A stretch of DNA of 64,000 bases from Dipteris shenzhenensis. Lineage: Eukaryota > Polypodiophyta > Polypodiopsida > Gleicheniales. The notes below the pieces were generated by a model. The model was not told the DNA's origin and did not search any database. It saw only the letters and a list, made by a program, of their open reading frames with translations. A program made the position numbers and the translations under genes. The stretch lies in assembly GCA_047967505.1 (NCBI GenBank), contig CM106538.1, one strand, 5' to 3'. Shown here piece after piece: positions 20,690 to 33,867 of the stretch (position 1 is the first letter of the stretch; every line of letters begins with the position of its first letter).

Positions 20690-22920
20690 CAAGGAATTCA
20701 TGTCTCTTGCCCTCGAGGCCACAGGTGATGTCTAATATTGGTCCTCATGTAAAAGGTAGTGACTTATGATGCCACTTCCCTCCTTGTTAGGGTAATAGTT
20801 GGGATGTTTGTGGTTGACAGGCTCTTCCCAATAATTAGGTAGTTCTTCTACCAATACTTGGTTGACCCGAGGAATACGAGGTGGGGGCGGTTGTGAACCT
20901 AGTATGGGTGATAGTAATGGAGCATGTTGTGCCCTATATTTCCCTGGATAGAGGGGCTCCTTGCACATTCATCAAGTTGGGTGTGGCCATCAAGGCTAGT
21001 TGGGACCTCGATTGGTAGATCGGTTGGGCAAGGACCTCTAGAAATCGACATTAAGAGGTGTTGTGGTTCCCCCATCTATAGCAATGTGCACGATAGAGGG
21101 CTTGCCTTGCTTTGAGGTGGGGGCACTCATTTAAAGGGTGATTGCCATTTCATACCCCACACCAAACATTCTCTTCTCGGGAATAAGTGGGGGTTAGTTG
21201 ATGTTTTGTTGGAGTTTATGTGTTCCACTACCGGCCCAATTGATTCAGTAGACTATTGGCCAACTCGTCGATATCTAGACCCTTAGACTCTTTGAAGGAT
21301 TTAAAAGATTTTCATGCAAAGCAATTGAACTCACATGAAATATCGAGGTACAGTGAATGTAAAGCTTTTATGAAAAAACTCTCAATATATGTATTGCTTG
21401 AATTTAAAAGAAACTAGAGGCCTCCATGCATCCCTATGGGGTTTGTTGTGGAGGCTTACAATTACTATCTAATAGCCACATAGGCTTACAAGGTTGTTGA
21501 AAAGGGAGGCGGCACACAGTTGTATCCTTTCGATCATGAGCTGACTTGGGAGAAGAGTACCTGAAGGTGACAAAAGGTCACCTCTAAAGAGCCATGTAGA
21601 AGACTGCATATAGGTTTGCCAATTATTTTAATCCCCTCCATCAACCTTAGAGTTGATTATCTCCCCACCCGTCGACCAAAATGGGGAGGAAAAACAAAAA
21701 TTAAGCATTTCCAGATCTCTGGGAGCACCAAATTCTTCACATATTTTCCCAAATCACTCCACGTGGGAGGCTAGATCTCCTTCCCCAAGAAATTTAGTTA
21801 TTAGCTTGGAGGTGGCTATGGGTCGACTCCTAGAGCGATTGGTGTTTCCTGATGGAAATATAGGTACGGTCAGGGGTGGATTAGCCCTCCTTCCTAGTGC
21901 ATCTACCAAAATGTGTATTGCCTCATCCGATAGCACTATTTGGGAATCTTGTGGAGATGGCATTGTTGTAGGCCTAATATGACATGGAGGTAGCCTCAAG
22001 CCTTGCCCTAGTAGCGGGGTCCATTAGTTTTCTAGTACCAAGGTTGGGGCTATGAAGCCGACTCCCTCGAACATCAGAGTTGTAACTGTTGGAGTAAACG
22101 ATCAAGCTCCAAATAGAGAGGGTTACTAAACATCTGCATGAATGCTCCTTGCATTCGTCTATAGGGTTGAACTTGCAAGGGCACATAGCTAGTGGCTTGT
22201 GGCCTAATGGTGGTGAATGTTGGCATAAGGGTTTCCCCCTTGGAATTCTTGTTAGTTTCTAAGGTCGGGGTTTTGTTTTGCAAAGTCCCTCATCCATGGG
22301 TCTTCGTCTTTCATGCACTTTGGGTTAGGGTGCCCCATGAAGACTGTGGGTCTTGAGTCCACAAAAATAGCCTCAATCCTTGCCTGTGGCTCAAGGACTT
22401 GTTGTTACTGGCGTCCCCTTTCCATGGGCACGCTGGCAAAAGGGTTCTCCATTTTTGTTGAATCCGTTCGGCCTAACCATCAAACATGTTGGATATAGTC
22501 CCCCTTAATTTGGGGGCTACGAAAGGAGCAGGGGAATGAGGTGGCACTATGCAGGTGTAGGGGGATTCGGAGGACCCCGGACCAGTGGGTTCTTGCATTT
22601 CCTCATTCAAGCTCTCAGTCTTGTCTAAAGTGGAGGGATTACTACTTCGAGGCCCTAACACTAAGTGAGAGCTAGGAATTGAACTCTCTATTGGAGCTGA
22701 ACCAAAATTGGAGTGAAAGGTGGGTTGCGTGTAATTTGAAATGCTATCCTCAGGTTTGAGCTTCTTGGACAAAATTCTGCCAGACCTCAAGTGCATGTAT
22801 GAGATTCCTACGAAGGTACACCCTACTACAAATTCAATGACATAGTGGTCATTGCATAGCAAGACAATGGAGAATGACAAGGAGCAAATGGTGGAATCCC
22901 CACAAAAGGCCACCAAAAAG
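20690..22920 (-). pseudogene. Decayed Ty3/gypsy gag
   Basis: On the minus strand a frame at 22916-22473 includes YMHLRSGRIL, the opening found in several plant gypsy gags. Further along come KLITKFLGEGDLASHVE near 21755 and EEFGAPRDLEMLNF near 21715, matching the gag capsid start (GEGD, EFGA). A zinc-knuckle remnant near 21130-21165 reads WCGV, stop, NGNHPLNEC, with the expected second-Cys region destroyed by TGA. Stops and frameshifts are frequent. No flanking LTRs found. Confidence 0.55.
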
Positions 22921-23469
22921 TTGGTAGTTGGGTCTAGCTCTCACTTTCAAGATCAAGCACCACTTGGATGATACTACAATGCAAAATGCACTCTTGCTTA
23001 CAAGCTATGAGGTTGCATGCATTTCGTAAGCTACCTTGGTGGACTTGGGCAATGCATATGGAGGCCAAAGAGCAGTCCTAGATCTTGCAAGGCATAGATG
23101 GGCACCTGACACTTGAAGTTCTTATTATTGTGGAATTGGTTGCCATAATTTTTCAGATGCCTTTGGACTCAGTTGCTCTAGTGAAAGCTCCATACAAGTA
23201 CCTTGATGATGCCATGGTGAAGGAATTCGGGGTCCCAACCCATTCAAAAGGGTATTTTCTTGTGAAGAATATAACTATGTAGTAATGCAGTATGCATAAG
23301 CATGCAATCCAGTGAATTGGCTAGTGGTGTTTTATGACAAAATTATGGGTGAAGTTACAATTAAGGACAAAAGGAAAAGTCTAGTCCACACTAAGCTCCA
23401 ATCCATTTTGTTTGTGCTATTTGTTCATATCCCTAATGTACCCTTACCCCAACAATCCGGGTCTCAAAA
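22921..23469. other. No recognisable feature
   Basis: A 65-codon frame at 23085-23282 has a regular hydrophobic pattern but no recognisable motif. Nothing else supported. Confidence 0.35.
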
Positions 23470-23890
23470 TTGTGCTTGTACATGTGCTAGGGAGTGTATG
23501 TGGGCTTTGTATGTGCATTGTGGATGAGTTTCTATGTGTGGGAAAGTGTGAGTGCATGTATGCATCTATGTGTTCATGTGCAGGTGAATATGATTGTGTA
23601 CTCATGTACATGTGTGTTTATGTGTCCTTGCAAGTGTGTGTGTCTAGGTGTGTGTGTATGTGCATCATATCAATGTGCACCTCTGAATGCACATGGGTAG
23701 AATATGTGCACCCATGCACATGAGTATCAATTCCATCTATCTTGCACCATGTCTCTATCTACTATATACATACATACATACATACATGAATGCATATGTA
23801 CGTAGATATGGATGTATGTACTTGCATGTGCATGAGTGCATGCGTGTGTGTGTGTGTGTGTGCATGTGTGTGTGTGCATGTGTGTGATGC
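23470..23890. repeat. TG-rich and ACAT simple-repeat block
   Basis: Degenerate (TGTG)/(TGCATG) sequence includes an ACATACATACAT run at 23766-23788 and a TGTG run at 23846-23882. The Cys/Val-rich open frames across it are composition artefacts. Confidence 0.85.
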
Positions 23891-25145
23891 AGGCTTTACT
23901 AAAAATCAAACTCACACACCACAGCACATGCCACAAAGAAAAGCCAAGAGCTTGATACACCAATTGATTCCCTAACGCCACAATGAAATCGGATCTTATA
24001 GTGGAGCAACAAACAATAACAATAAGTGTTACCACACCCTTGAAATTAGAGGTGCTACAAAAGCTACTATGTGACACTAAAGTGGAATACAATAATTAAA
24101 AACATAGATCAAGGTCATAAGGCAAACTCTTTCAGAAGTAGCAGAGACAACCATACATTCTAGCAGAGAGAGAATGCCACTAACACTTTCTATTGCAATA
24201 AACAAAATCACTTATAACTATTTATTTTTGCAAGTAGACTAGTATGTTTCCAACAAAGGGTCTCCTAGAAAGCTGCCCTTGATCAAAATGGGCACTTTCC
24301 ATAATTTCTACATGCAAGCGACAATTGATATGATTTCTATGGAACTCAAAGTCATATACATAATTAGTTATAGTCAAAGAATCTTTTAATATGTCACTTA
24401 TTTTAATAATGTAATATCTCACCCCTTATAAGTTATCATTAAATTGAAGAACTATTAAGTCAACAAATCCAATTAGGGCATGTTAAAGAGCGATGGACAA
24501 AAGTTGTGGTATATTTTAAGGAAAGTGTTTGCTTTTGCCAATTCTCTATTAAGTAGGTGCTACTTTACCTCCATAATGCTACTTTATCTCCATAATGAGC
24601 ACATTTGTTCATTTAGGCACTGGAACAACAACTTCTTCACAAATAGTTATAGGTCAAACCTGGAGAGTTTGCCCAAGTCCCATTGATTCTTTTAATGAAA
24701 TAGAGAACACCTATGTAGCCCACGTCCTAATGTTTCAGAAGCTTGCCTTTTCCTATAATGTGCATATGATTGTTGCTCACTAATACGTCTCTTGTGGTGA
24801 TGAATTCTGCAATTTTTACATGACATAACGATAAATTGGAGCCAACTCTCCATATCAAAAATTCATGCCAGCAAGACTTTGACTTTACGTCCACAATCGT
24901 GATGATGAAAGGCCTCTTTGATTTCATAAAGAAAAGCTCCTCTCTCTATCCAGAGCATACCCACTCATAATATATTGAGATTGAAACTGCATGTGACATT
25001 TCTACTAATGTTTGTTCATGTTTGTTCTTGCTTTATATAACTTTGGCACAATTCCCCCACATTAGTGGCATCCCAAGAGCGATGGCTCTTACATTCCTCC
25101 CCTTAAGCACTTCTTCCGAGGAAGGAGGGTGATTCTGTCTATTTG
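23891..25145. other. No recognisable feature
   Basis: About 1.25 kb, AT-rich, with only short frames lacking motifs. Confidence 0.4.
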
Positions 25146-25146
<1 letters not shown>

Positions 25147-25189
<43 letters not shown>

Positions 25190-25228
25190 CCTCAATCTAT
25201 CTATCTATGTATCTCCCTCCCTCCCTCC

Positions 25229-25272
<44 letters not shown>
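25147..25272. repeat. Two CT microsatellites
   Basis: CT runs at 25147-25187 and about 25232-25270 are separated by ATCT and CCCT repeats. They end about 30 bases before the assembly gap. Confidence 0.92.
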
Positions 25273-25273
<1 letters not shown>

Positions 25274-25304
25274 CCTCCACTCTCCTTTTGCCTCCTTTTT
25301 TTTA

Positions 25305-25404
25305 NNNNNNNNNNNNNNNNNNNNNNNNNNNNNNNNNNNNNNNNNNNNNNNNNNNNNNNNNNNNNNNNNNNNNNNNNNNNNNNNNNNNNNNNNNNNNNNN
25401 NNNN
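25305..25404. other. Assembly gap (100 N)
   Basis: Exactly 100 unknown bases directly after the CT repeats; a round number usually marks an unsized scaffold gap. True spacing is unknown, and frames crossing it have no meaning. Confidence 0.98.
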
Positions 25405-28083
25405 TGCGCCATGTCACATCACTCCATGCATGCTCAATCTACCCGTCTACTAGTTTGGACTCAGCATGGAACCATGTCAATTTGCCACTACAGTCTGCTA
25501 CCATTCGCAGTTGTGCCATGTCACCATGTGTCTTTGTGTCTCTGCTAGGTGTCCATGCTCTTGAACCTTCTCCTACATGTGTGGACCTCCCTGCCGCTCT
25601 CTCCAAACCTCCACAACACTGCACATGGATCCTCTCCTTAATAGATAGTATAGAAGTATAGATGGTAGGAAGAGATTTAGCAAGGCCCACATTTCCTTAA
25701 AGTTACTTAGGTTTGGAGAATTGGGAATATTTCCAAATTGCCTCCCTTGCCTTTCCATATCTGATAAAATAGTAGAGAAGAATTCATGATACATTATAAT
25801 GGCTTTAGGTATGAGAGTTTTCAATCTCTCTTTCCTACTCATTTATGGAATATGGTATATATTGGTACCTGGGAGATTCTCAATACTTCAAATAGGGGAT
25901 TGCTAAAGCTAATGGAAACTCTTCTAAATCCCTTGAATTACCATACTCTAGTGTTCTCTATTTGTTCATATACAGATGATGTTCTCTAAAATGAGGGTTA
26001 TCATGATCAATAGGGTTCCATAAATGAGAAATCAATAAAAAATTGTATATTCTTTGAGAAATATACCAGCATGGTTGGTGTCAAAAATTATCACTGGGAC
26101 TTTTTTGCTTGTGGGTTTTTGCTTAGAAACTATGCACATCCGCCCTCAAGGAGGCCCCAACTTTTGTGCTACCTGAGCTAATGGACTGACCCATAGAGAG
26201 CCAAGAAGACATACCACCACCACCAGAAGAGGGAGATATAGGGTTGGAAGAGGCTGGTTGGATCATGAGCCACTAGGGAATCTAGCATTTATTACCTTTG
26301 AGGAAGCAGGCTAGGCTTTACATTTTTTGTAGAAGTTCCATCAATACAGTAGGAGTCAAGTTTTTTGGGTATGCAAAAAGTGTAAGAGGATTGGGAATAG
26401 TTGAAATGGGACAATGATATCTTAAAATACCAGATTGAATATTTGAAGGGATATTTGAATTTCAAGGTAGCAAAGCAAAACATTATGTAGGAATATTTCA
26501 CAGAATAGAGGATCATATTGGAAAGAACAATTCAAGAATTCAAGAAAGATTGCAACAAAAAGCTTAATGGAATCTAATTGGAAGCATGGTCCATAAATAT
26601 TCATAAGAATATCTCAATTGAGTTTGAATAGTTAACTCAACATAATAGGACGCTGATGGGGGAGAACATGATAATGAAGGAGAAGGTGTAGCCTTGACAC
26701 AAGTGGAGGAATACACAAAATCCATGGTGGATGAAGCGTCAGGAGAGATTGTGGGTACGTTTATGTCCGATGTGGACTTGAAAGACCTAAAAACCAAAGT
26801 GGCAGAGTATATGATAGGGATATGGTATCAAATACAAAATAGACTATATAGACTATTTCACCTAAAGAAGTAGCCTTTGTAGGAATGGGATCAACAAAAG
26901 GAGGGCATATCTAACTTTCTATTGCAAAAACAAGTACAAGAACTATAGAAATAAGTTTATTTTCTAAAATCTAAAGCCCTAGTTGTAGAAAGATAGGGAA
27001 TGATGGATTCCTTCCAAGAGGAAAATTCACAACAGCTTGGACACGAGGAGCAAGAAACATCCTCGGCCAGGTTTTCTTCACCATTTAAACCGTTTTTTAT
27101 ATTTTTATTGAATGTTTAGCAAAAATGCCTTGGAGTTTTCATTCAAAGTTGTACACAAGGTGGAAAAGGCAAGCACACTAGAAATGATACATATTGCAAA
27201 CAAGGATGCTGCAAAGGCTTTGCTCATGGCGGCATCTAATTCCATTGTGATAGAAGAGGGTAAGCAAATGGATGTTTATATAGAAATCCCATGCGGGATA
27301 ATGAATTCATTGGATTCTTTAATCGATAGAGTGGTGGGGGAGGTCGAGGTGTCTTGGCCTATGGATGATGGAACCACTAACACAATGTAGAAACAATTTG
27401 TTAGACTATGCCAACTCAAATTTGCAGATGGCAGAAGGACCCAAATTAAATGAATGTTCTGAGAAAGATGATGATACAGTAGCACGGTTTGCTCACACAC
27501 ACAAGGTGTGTTAAACAAATCCATCAACACACCATAATTTTTTCTTTCTGAATTTACTGATCACTTTTCTTTATTATATGATTTTGTAACCCTAGCAATC
27601 TTTTGATAAGAAATTTCTTCTTAAGGATGTAGGGGACAACAATGTATGGATGCTACCAATATCTTGGTATTGTACCAAGCTCTACTAATTATCAATGCAT
27701 AGTCCCAGACTGGTGAGATGTTGCACTAGATAGGGGGTCTGCTATATTCCAAAAGTTTGAGATGGAACTGGCTAATCAAGTTCTTGAAGGTTCAGGTCAG
27801 AAAATTTGTTCCAAATTTCCTAACCACTAAAATGTTCCATGTGTTAATTGGATATGTTATTACCTCAAATTAGCATTTAGAAAACATGTTTAGGATAAGA
27901 TAGGTTTTGAGATTCGAAGTGATGTAACTATCCTGAACTACTTTTTCACAAGGAATCCACACATCGTGCATGTGATAAATGGGTGTTCAGCATCCATTCT
28001 TGAATATGAAAGCACGTCAAATTCAAGTCTATCTACTCTATTCACATTGTTGTACTATATGTTTGATTGTTATTTTGAAATCC

Positions 28084-28088
<5 letters not shown>
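25405..28088. other. Anonymous sequence
   Basis: No recognised gene in 2.7 kb. The best frame, 27112-27390 (92 codons), has ordinary residue composition but no motif I know. Confidence 0.35.

Positions 28089-28151
<63 letters not shown>
28089..28151. repeat. GA microsatellite
   Basis: About 31 uninterrupted GA units. Confidence 0.95.
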
Positions 28152-28156
<5 letters not shown>

Positions 28157-28599
28157 GATCATTTTCCAATGCATGTTTTGAGTGGAATGAGAGAGCATGA
28201 ACCTTGGAATGTAATCTACTAAATCCGATCTCAAACCCTGGAGTCCCAAACCCTGTTAATAGCACACTGCACATAGAATTAAGTTCCTCTATGAGCTTGT
28301 AGGTATTTCTATATCCACTTTCTTCGTCTACATCACTTGTATGTGTAGTGATCCTATATTACATCCTACTTATCCAAACACTCAATTGCATGATGTAAGC
28401 ATTCTTCCCAAATTGCAAACTTGGGTATGGTACATTATTTGACATCTCATACATGTAGAAAATAGGACATTTACATGAAAAGAATCACATTCACTCAAAA
28501 TTGACTTGAGGTCACTAAAACACTTGCTTCAATTCAATGTTTCCATCTTTGTCCTTAATGCATCCCTTATTTATACAATGAGTCCTCATTGAGTCCCAC

Positions 28600-29330
28600 T
28601 ATATCTGAAGTGGTGCATGGGTGCTTTCCTTTTCTTGGATCCCCTAGGTTGGATCTTCTCGATCAAATTTGCCACCATTTTCATTCAATCACTAACATGA
28701 AATTGGTTGACTGGTTCTCCTATTTTTCCCTCTATTGCTGAATAGAGATTAGCTCTACATCTCAGATCCATAATTCAAATGCCCATAGTTTGACTTGAAT
28801 GTGGTCCAAGTCTCTCTTTAATTGCTTGATCGTCTTCCAAGACTCTTCATTCACAATAGCCAGTTGTGTTTTGAGTGATCAAATCATCTACCCTTGGAGG
28901 ATGCATTACCAACCTCCCACTTCGAATTTCAAGTCTTCCTCTTGAAACTTTGAGTTCCACTTGTGGGCATGAGATTGTTGCATCTGTGTCTCCTCCTACT
29001 ACAATTGAGTAGCATGATGGACCATCTTTGCACAAGGCTTTCAAAATCGTTGGATGCAATCCTTTGTATCTTTTAGATTTTCTAGGCAAATCTCTAAATC
29101 ATGGATTTAGATTGCTTGAGCCATCAAAATCTTTCCTCATAATCCCTATAGTAGCCTCGACCTACCTCAGCATGTCCATCTACCCCTATAAAGCCTAGGC
29201 CTACTCTTATCCATCTGGTTAAAATTCATCTTCATCCTCCTCTTCTTGTACCTCTTCATATTCAGAGGACTCCTCTATAGGTAGGCATTTATCCTACCGT
29301 TTGAGCAAAGGGTTCTAGAGGGAAATCAAA
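28600..29330 (-). pseudogene. Unclassified minus-strand coding relic
   Basis: A frame readable with several stops has an acidic patch (EESSEYEEVQEEEDEDEF, near 29265-29210), then an open 80-codon piece (29089-28847), and continues past its stop into protein-like text to about 28600. The pattern suggests an old retroelement gag or host gene remnant. I do not recognise the family and the call rests on codon-like appearance only. Confidence 0.2.
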
Positions 29331-29636
29331 ATCTCTATGGAGAGAAGAGATCCTTGATCAATGTTAAGAGTCTTGGATAGGGGCTAAGGTGGCAAAGAAA
29401 TTGGAAGAAAAGAAACTTCCTCCTATATGAACAGGGGACGAGAACTTGACTTATGATAAAAATCCCTCCCGAGGCATCAATAAGCAAGTTGGTAAATAAT
29501 AAAGAAGAAGAATGAATTCTCATTGCAAAACATACATATCTTTGGCAAATAATAAAGAATGTGTAGAATGGTTTTACTAATAATTTGGTACATACTAAAA
29601 AGTGTTGTGGAACCATTCTGTTGTAGAGTCCCCCCC

Positions 29637-29736
<100 letters not shown>

Positions 29737-29739
29737 GTC

Positions 29740-30230
29740 TCGAACTGAGGTCATAGATTTGAAACCATTTCCTTCCAAGACTTTATGGCTCGATGTGGAA
29801 TATTGACCACATAATGGTGCCTATTGGCAACATTTGGGGTGTGCAACTTCTGCATAAGTCAATGAAATTCTGGGTACTACAAACATGCACTAGATGCCCA
29901 TCGACCCAACCAACCAAGTCGATAAAGTAATGGGGTCCAAATGCATCAACATTGAAATCGCATTTCCCCCAATTCATGTTAGAAGAGAAGACAACCAAAC
30001 TAGAAGTGTGATAAGGATTACTTGGGGTACCAGATCCACTTAAGTGGACAATTGCTTTGCCTTTTTCTTTACCATGGCAAAGGATAAGCATTCAACATGT
30101 GACCTAGTTTGCCATATTTTAAGTAGAGCACCATTGCTTGAGCTTCCGCCTAGTCAAGAGAATTGGTATGAGGCTTTTTAGCACAAGGCACCATTGTTTG
30201 CTCAATGTTTTAGCGGGTTTATAATTCATT
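29740..30230. other. No recognised gene
   Basis: A minus frame of 102 codons (29783-30091) has varied composition but no recognised motif. Confidence 0.3.
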
Positions 30231-30234
30231 ATCT

Positions 30235-31690
30235 TAGAAAATACCAAGCAACATTAAAAAAAACTAAATTCAACATACTCATCATGCCCTTGGAAAAGGG
30301 CACACTCTTCTTGTTGCTAGAGGCCTTAAGATAAGGGGAAAAGTCATCAAACCAATTACTTTCAAATTTACATGTGAATATATCAACTAGTTGCATCTAA
30401 ATGCAAAATTTATTCTTTGTACATGATCCCAAACAAGGAAAGAGGAAACTTGATCTAAATGGAGGGGGAAACCATGTGACACAAAGAAAAGTGATTCATG
30501 GCCTTGCGTGCCACCATTTGATGGCTAGTTATAAGTAATATTACTTGTGGGATGTGTAGTTTCACACTTTAGAGAAAGGTGGCGAGAGGACATAGAATAA
30601 TTGTATGAGACAAGTGAAGCATAATTTGAAAGGATGTGCATGCAAGGAGAGGTTGCAACTTGCTTTTTGTGCCCCAATAGACTATAGATGCACATTGTTT
30701 ATTGTGTGAGTACTTGTACCATTAAGCATTGGACGTTGGGTCATCTAACAATAGTCATTATCCCTCTATACTCACCCATGTAGACAAAACATGTGGTCAT
30801 GTTAAATCTTCTTTTGTGAAAAAAACTAAGAAACATGCAGAGTATGCTTTAGATTTAGGTGTCCCTTCACGTTGGCATGAACGTGCTCACAATAAGTTAT
30901 TGTGAGCACGTGCATGCCAACTTGTATGAACTGGCCATAATAGGCCGACACAACTTGCTCAAAGGTAAGAATTACACACCACCAATAGTTTGACTTTGGT
31001 TTTGATCCAAAGCACGATTTAGTAGTCACATGTTTGCTATGTTCTTATGTTTTGTCTTAAAGAAAGTTTCATGAAGTATATGATAGATTACTTTGAATAA
31101 AGCTCACGAAGTTTGATATTATCAAGATTCTCATCATGTTCTTGAAAAGAGAACTCTTTTGGTATCATGGAGGCCTTGAGCTAATGGGAGTAAAATGATT
31201 GGGATGTGGAATCATCTAATAAGTTACTTCAAAAACTTAGGAAAATATTGACACATTAATGAACTACTTGTAAAAAGAGCACACTTCTTACTACTCTAGA
31301 GGCCATTAGAGAAGGGAAAAGATACAAATAAATTATTAAAATGTCAACTCAAAGACATCAAACCAATCACTTCCAAGCCATCATAGCGCAAATACAAATG
31401 AGCAAGTTGTTAACTGCATTGAATGGTTCTTTGTTATTCCAAAAAAAGGGGGACAATAAAGATCATGGTCTTGGTGGATAGCAAATCAATTTGACACAAT
31501 GAAGATTGGTTCATGAGGGGTATGTATAAGGCTCTTGGGAAATGTAAAGATGACATGGGAAGACGTGTAAAGGTAACTCAAAGCATGGTTTACAAGGGCG
31601 TGTATACAAGGAGACATTGCATCTTAACTATTATGCCCCATTGGAATGTGGATGCTCATCACGTAATGTGCAAGTACTTGTATTGCTAGT
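30235..31690. repeat. Diverged direct duplication of about 0.9-1 kb spacing
   Basis: Phrases recur in the same order: a GCACACTTCTT...CTAGAGGCC word near 30299 and 31278; a TTGACACAATGAAGATTGGTTCATG-like phrase near 30475 and 31490; ACAAGGAGA...TTGCA with TATTGTGCCCC-like text near 30640 and 31605; and GTACTTGTA near 30711 and 31674. Similarity is partial, so this is an old duplication or two copies of one repeat family. Confidence 0.5.
30872..30920. repeat. Near-perfect palindrome (23-base arms, 3-base loop)
   Basis: The 23 bases at 30872-30894 are the reverse complement of 30898-30920 except for one position. The loop is AGT. The arms contain CACGTGCTCAC-like text, and pairing extends at least one more base outward. 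Confidence 0.92.
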
Positions 31691-32186
31691 AAAATAGGTG
31701 TGCTACTTGGATAATCTTTCAAAAAACCAATGTAGAAGTGGGTCATTCACACGTACATCTCTTGATTGAAATATTGGTGTATCGGTGCAACGATACATGT
31801 TAACATTAGGTCATGTGACCATAGATGCATGCTAATGTGTTGGGTCTACTAGCCACATAGGGCTTCCGCAATGTGCTTTGAAGGCAATGGAGGAATGTGT
31901 GGATTGTAATAGTGTAAAGAATCAGTGGCCTATTGCCTTCCATCAAGCACAAAACAAGGTTTTGATGCTAAGTGTAGCCCCCTACCTCTACATTTTTCCA
32001 ACATCTTATTCCCTATATTGATTCATATTGAATTAGAGAAAAACAACAGATACGAGTTGTATTTGAAGAGGTACTCATCCCCTTTGTGTTAGCACCATTG
32101 GGCATCTTTGCACTAGTATGAATAGAACCAAAAGGTAACTAGCATAAGTGCATGAAAGAGCTTGCATGGGGAACCACCTTTTGCAC

Positions 32187-32287
32187 TAGGGTAGAGGGGT
32201 CAATTTTAGCTCATCTAAAAAAATTTCCATGCAAGCCTACAATTTAGCTCACCAATGCAGTAGGGTAGAGGGGTCAATTTTAGCTCA
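32187..32287. repeat. 27-base direct repeat
   Basis: TAGGGTAGAGGGGTCAATTT and the following TAGCTCA occur at 32187 and 32261 (period 74). Confidence 0.85.
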
Positions 32288-32299
32288 CCTACAATGTAG

Positions 32300-33860
32300 G
32301 CAAATGCATGCAAAAGTGCAAACATCACTCGCCCTTGCCATGGTATGGCTAACATTTTGACAAATGAGGTTGTTTCCACATTGTTTTTGCACATTTATCA
32401 AATCTTTTTAAAAAGATATGTTGTCCCCCTCACAAATATGAGGAATACATGGGGCCACATAATGGCTCAAGACTTTTTAAGGGAGTATTTATCTTGCATG
32501 GGCCAAAACAAATATGAGGAACAAACTTGAGACATAATACTTAAAAGGATAACCTATGCTTGGAATAAATTAACATATGCACCAACCTAGGTTAATTTGT
32601 CCTCCATGGGCCAAAGCAAGTTGCCAAGTGGGCTCCTTTGATTTTTCTTGTCTAGAACCCTCTTCCAGTGTTCAAATACTAGGATATCTTCATCTTCCAA
32701 GATACTAGAACTTTTGACCTGAGGCACAACTTCTACCATTGCTGCACTAGATGCCGGCCCATTCGACAATTTGCCTCCTTCTAGTTCCAACCTACTCGAC
32801 TCTAACTGACAATCGGCTCTTGGAGGTCCTCTCCTTTCCCCTTCGAGTCACCTCCTTCAAAGTTATACTTCTAGCTACTCTCCAAGATGGGTTGTCCCCC
32901 TCCTTTCCTAGCCCCTTCGCACAAGGCTTCCCTTTTTTCTTACAAACGGTAGTCCACCCATCCTTATCCGATGCACTCGATTGATTCCCCCCCTTGCAAT
33001 CTCTTTCCGAGACTCCCTATCTAGCTGACCCTTCTCAACTCTAGGCAACTCACTCTTCTAACCATCCTTAGAATCCAAATACCTGAATTCTCTAGCCTTT
33101 GCATGTAGGTCACTTTGACCAATCGATCAGTCCTTGAGGGGCAATTTCCCAAGAAGGGACCTTTCTACTTATAAATGAAGCAACTATATGGAACATTGCA
33201 AAGCCTAACTTGCTAAGTGTGAAAAATCCCATCTAACAGTTTTATTCTATCATGTCAGGAACTTCTTGAGCTCAAACCTACAAGATCCATGCTTTAAATG
33301 GTGTTCTCACTGAAGGGGGGATAAGGAGAAGCTTCCCTTGCAAGGAGTTCCGAACTCATCCACCAAAAATGAAGGATGCCAATGAACCACCACTTCTACA
33401 AATTGGAAAGAGCGACCCATGAGTCGTTTCGGACCGCTTTAGACACATGACAAAGAAGGAAGAAACCTTTTCCTAGAAATCTAGCTTCATATGCATTACT
33501 TGGTAGCTCACTTTCATATTTTGAAAGCTTCTCACGACAAGATCAACCTGTGAAGAAGAGATACACTCCTCCCTTGGTGACCCTCCCCAACTTTGGATAA
33601 ATGTTTTCCATAGGGACTTCACAACAGAAAATGTGCTTTCCACTCGTGTCCTTCCACCCCTTCTCTCCATCTCTTGATCCCTTTTGGCAACATTTTGCAT
33701 GCACCAATAAACACGCCTCCTCATCATCTGGTAGTTCTAAAAAGCCACCACAAAGTAGTCTGCCTACGGTATTGGAGTCTTGATTGATCCTTCTCCTCAC
33801 CCACCTCAATGTTCACCCCTCATCACACTAGTTTTAGACATCTGACACTTACCGGGATCT
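32300..33860. other. No recognised gene
   Basis: Minus-strand frames at 32587-32790 and 33473-33809 overlap in alternative frames and show no domain I recognise. Composition is mixed. Possibly an old retroelement relic. Confidence 0.3.
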
Positions 33861-33867
33861 CTCGCTT

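Noticed and set aside
23412-23975. Cys/Val/Met-rich overlapping frames resembling cysteine-rich peptides
   Set aside because: They arise from TGTG/TGCA simple repeats in all frames.
25129-25661. Frames spanning the N gap
   Set aside because: They contain unknown bases and CT repeats; not real genes.
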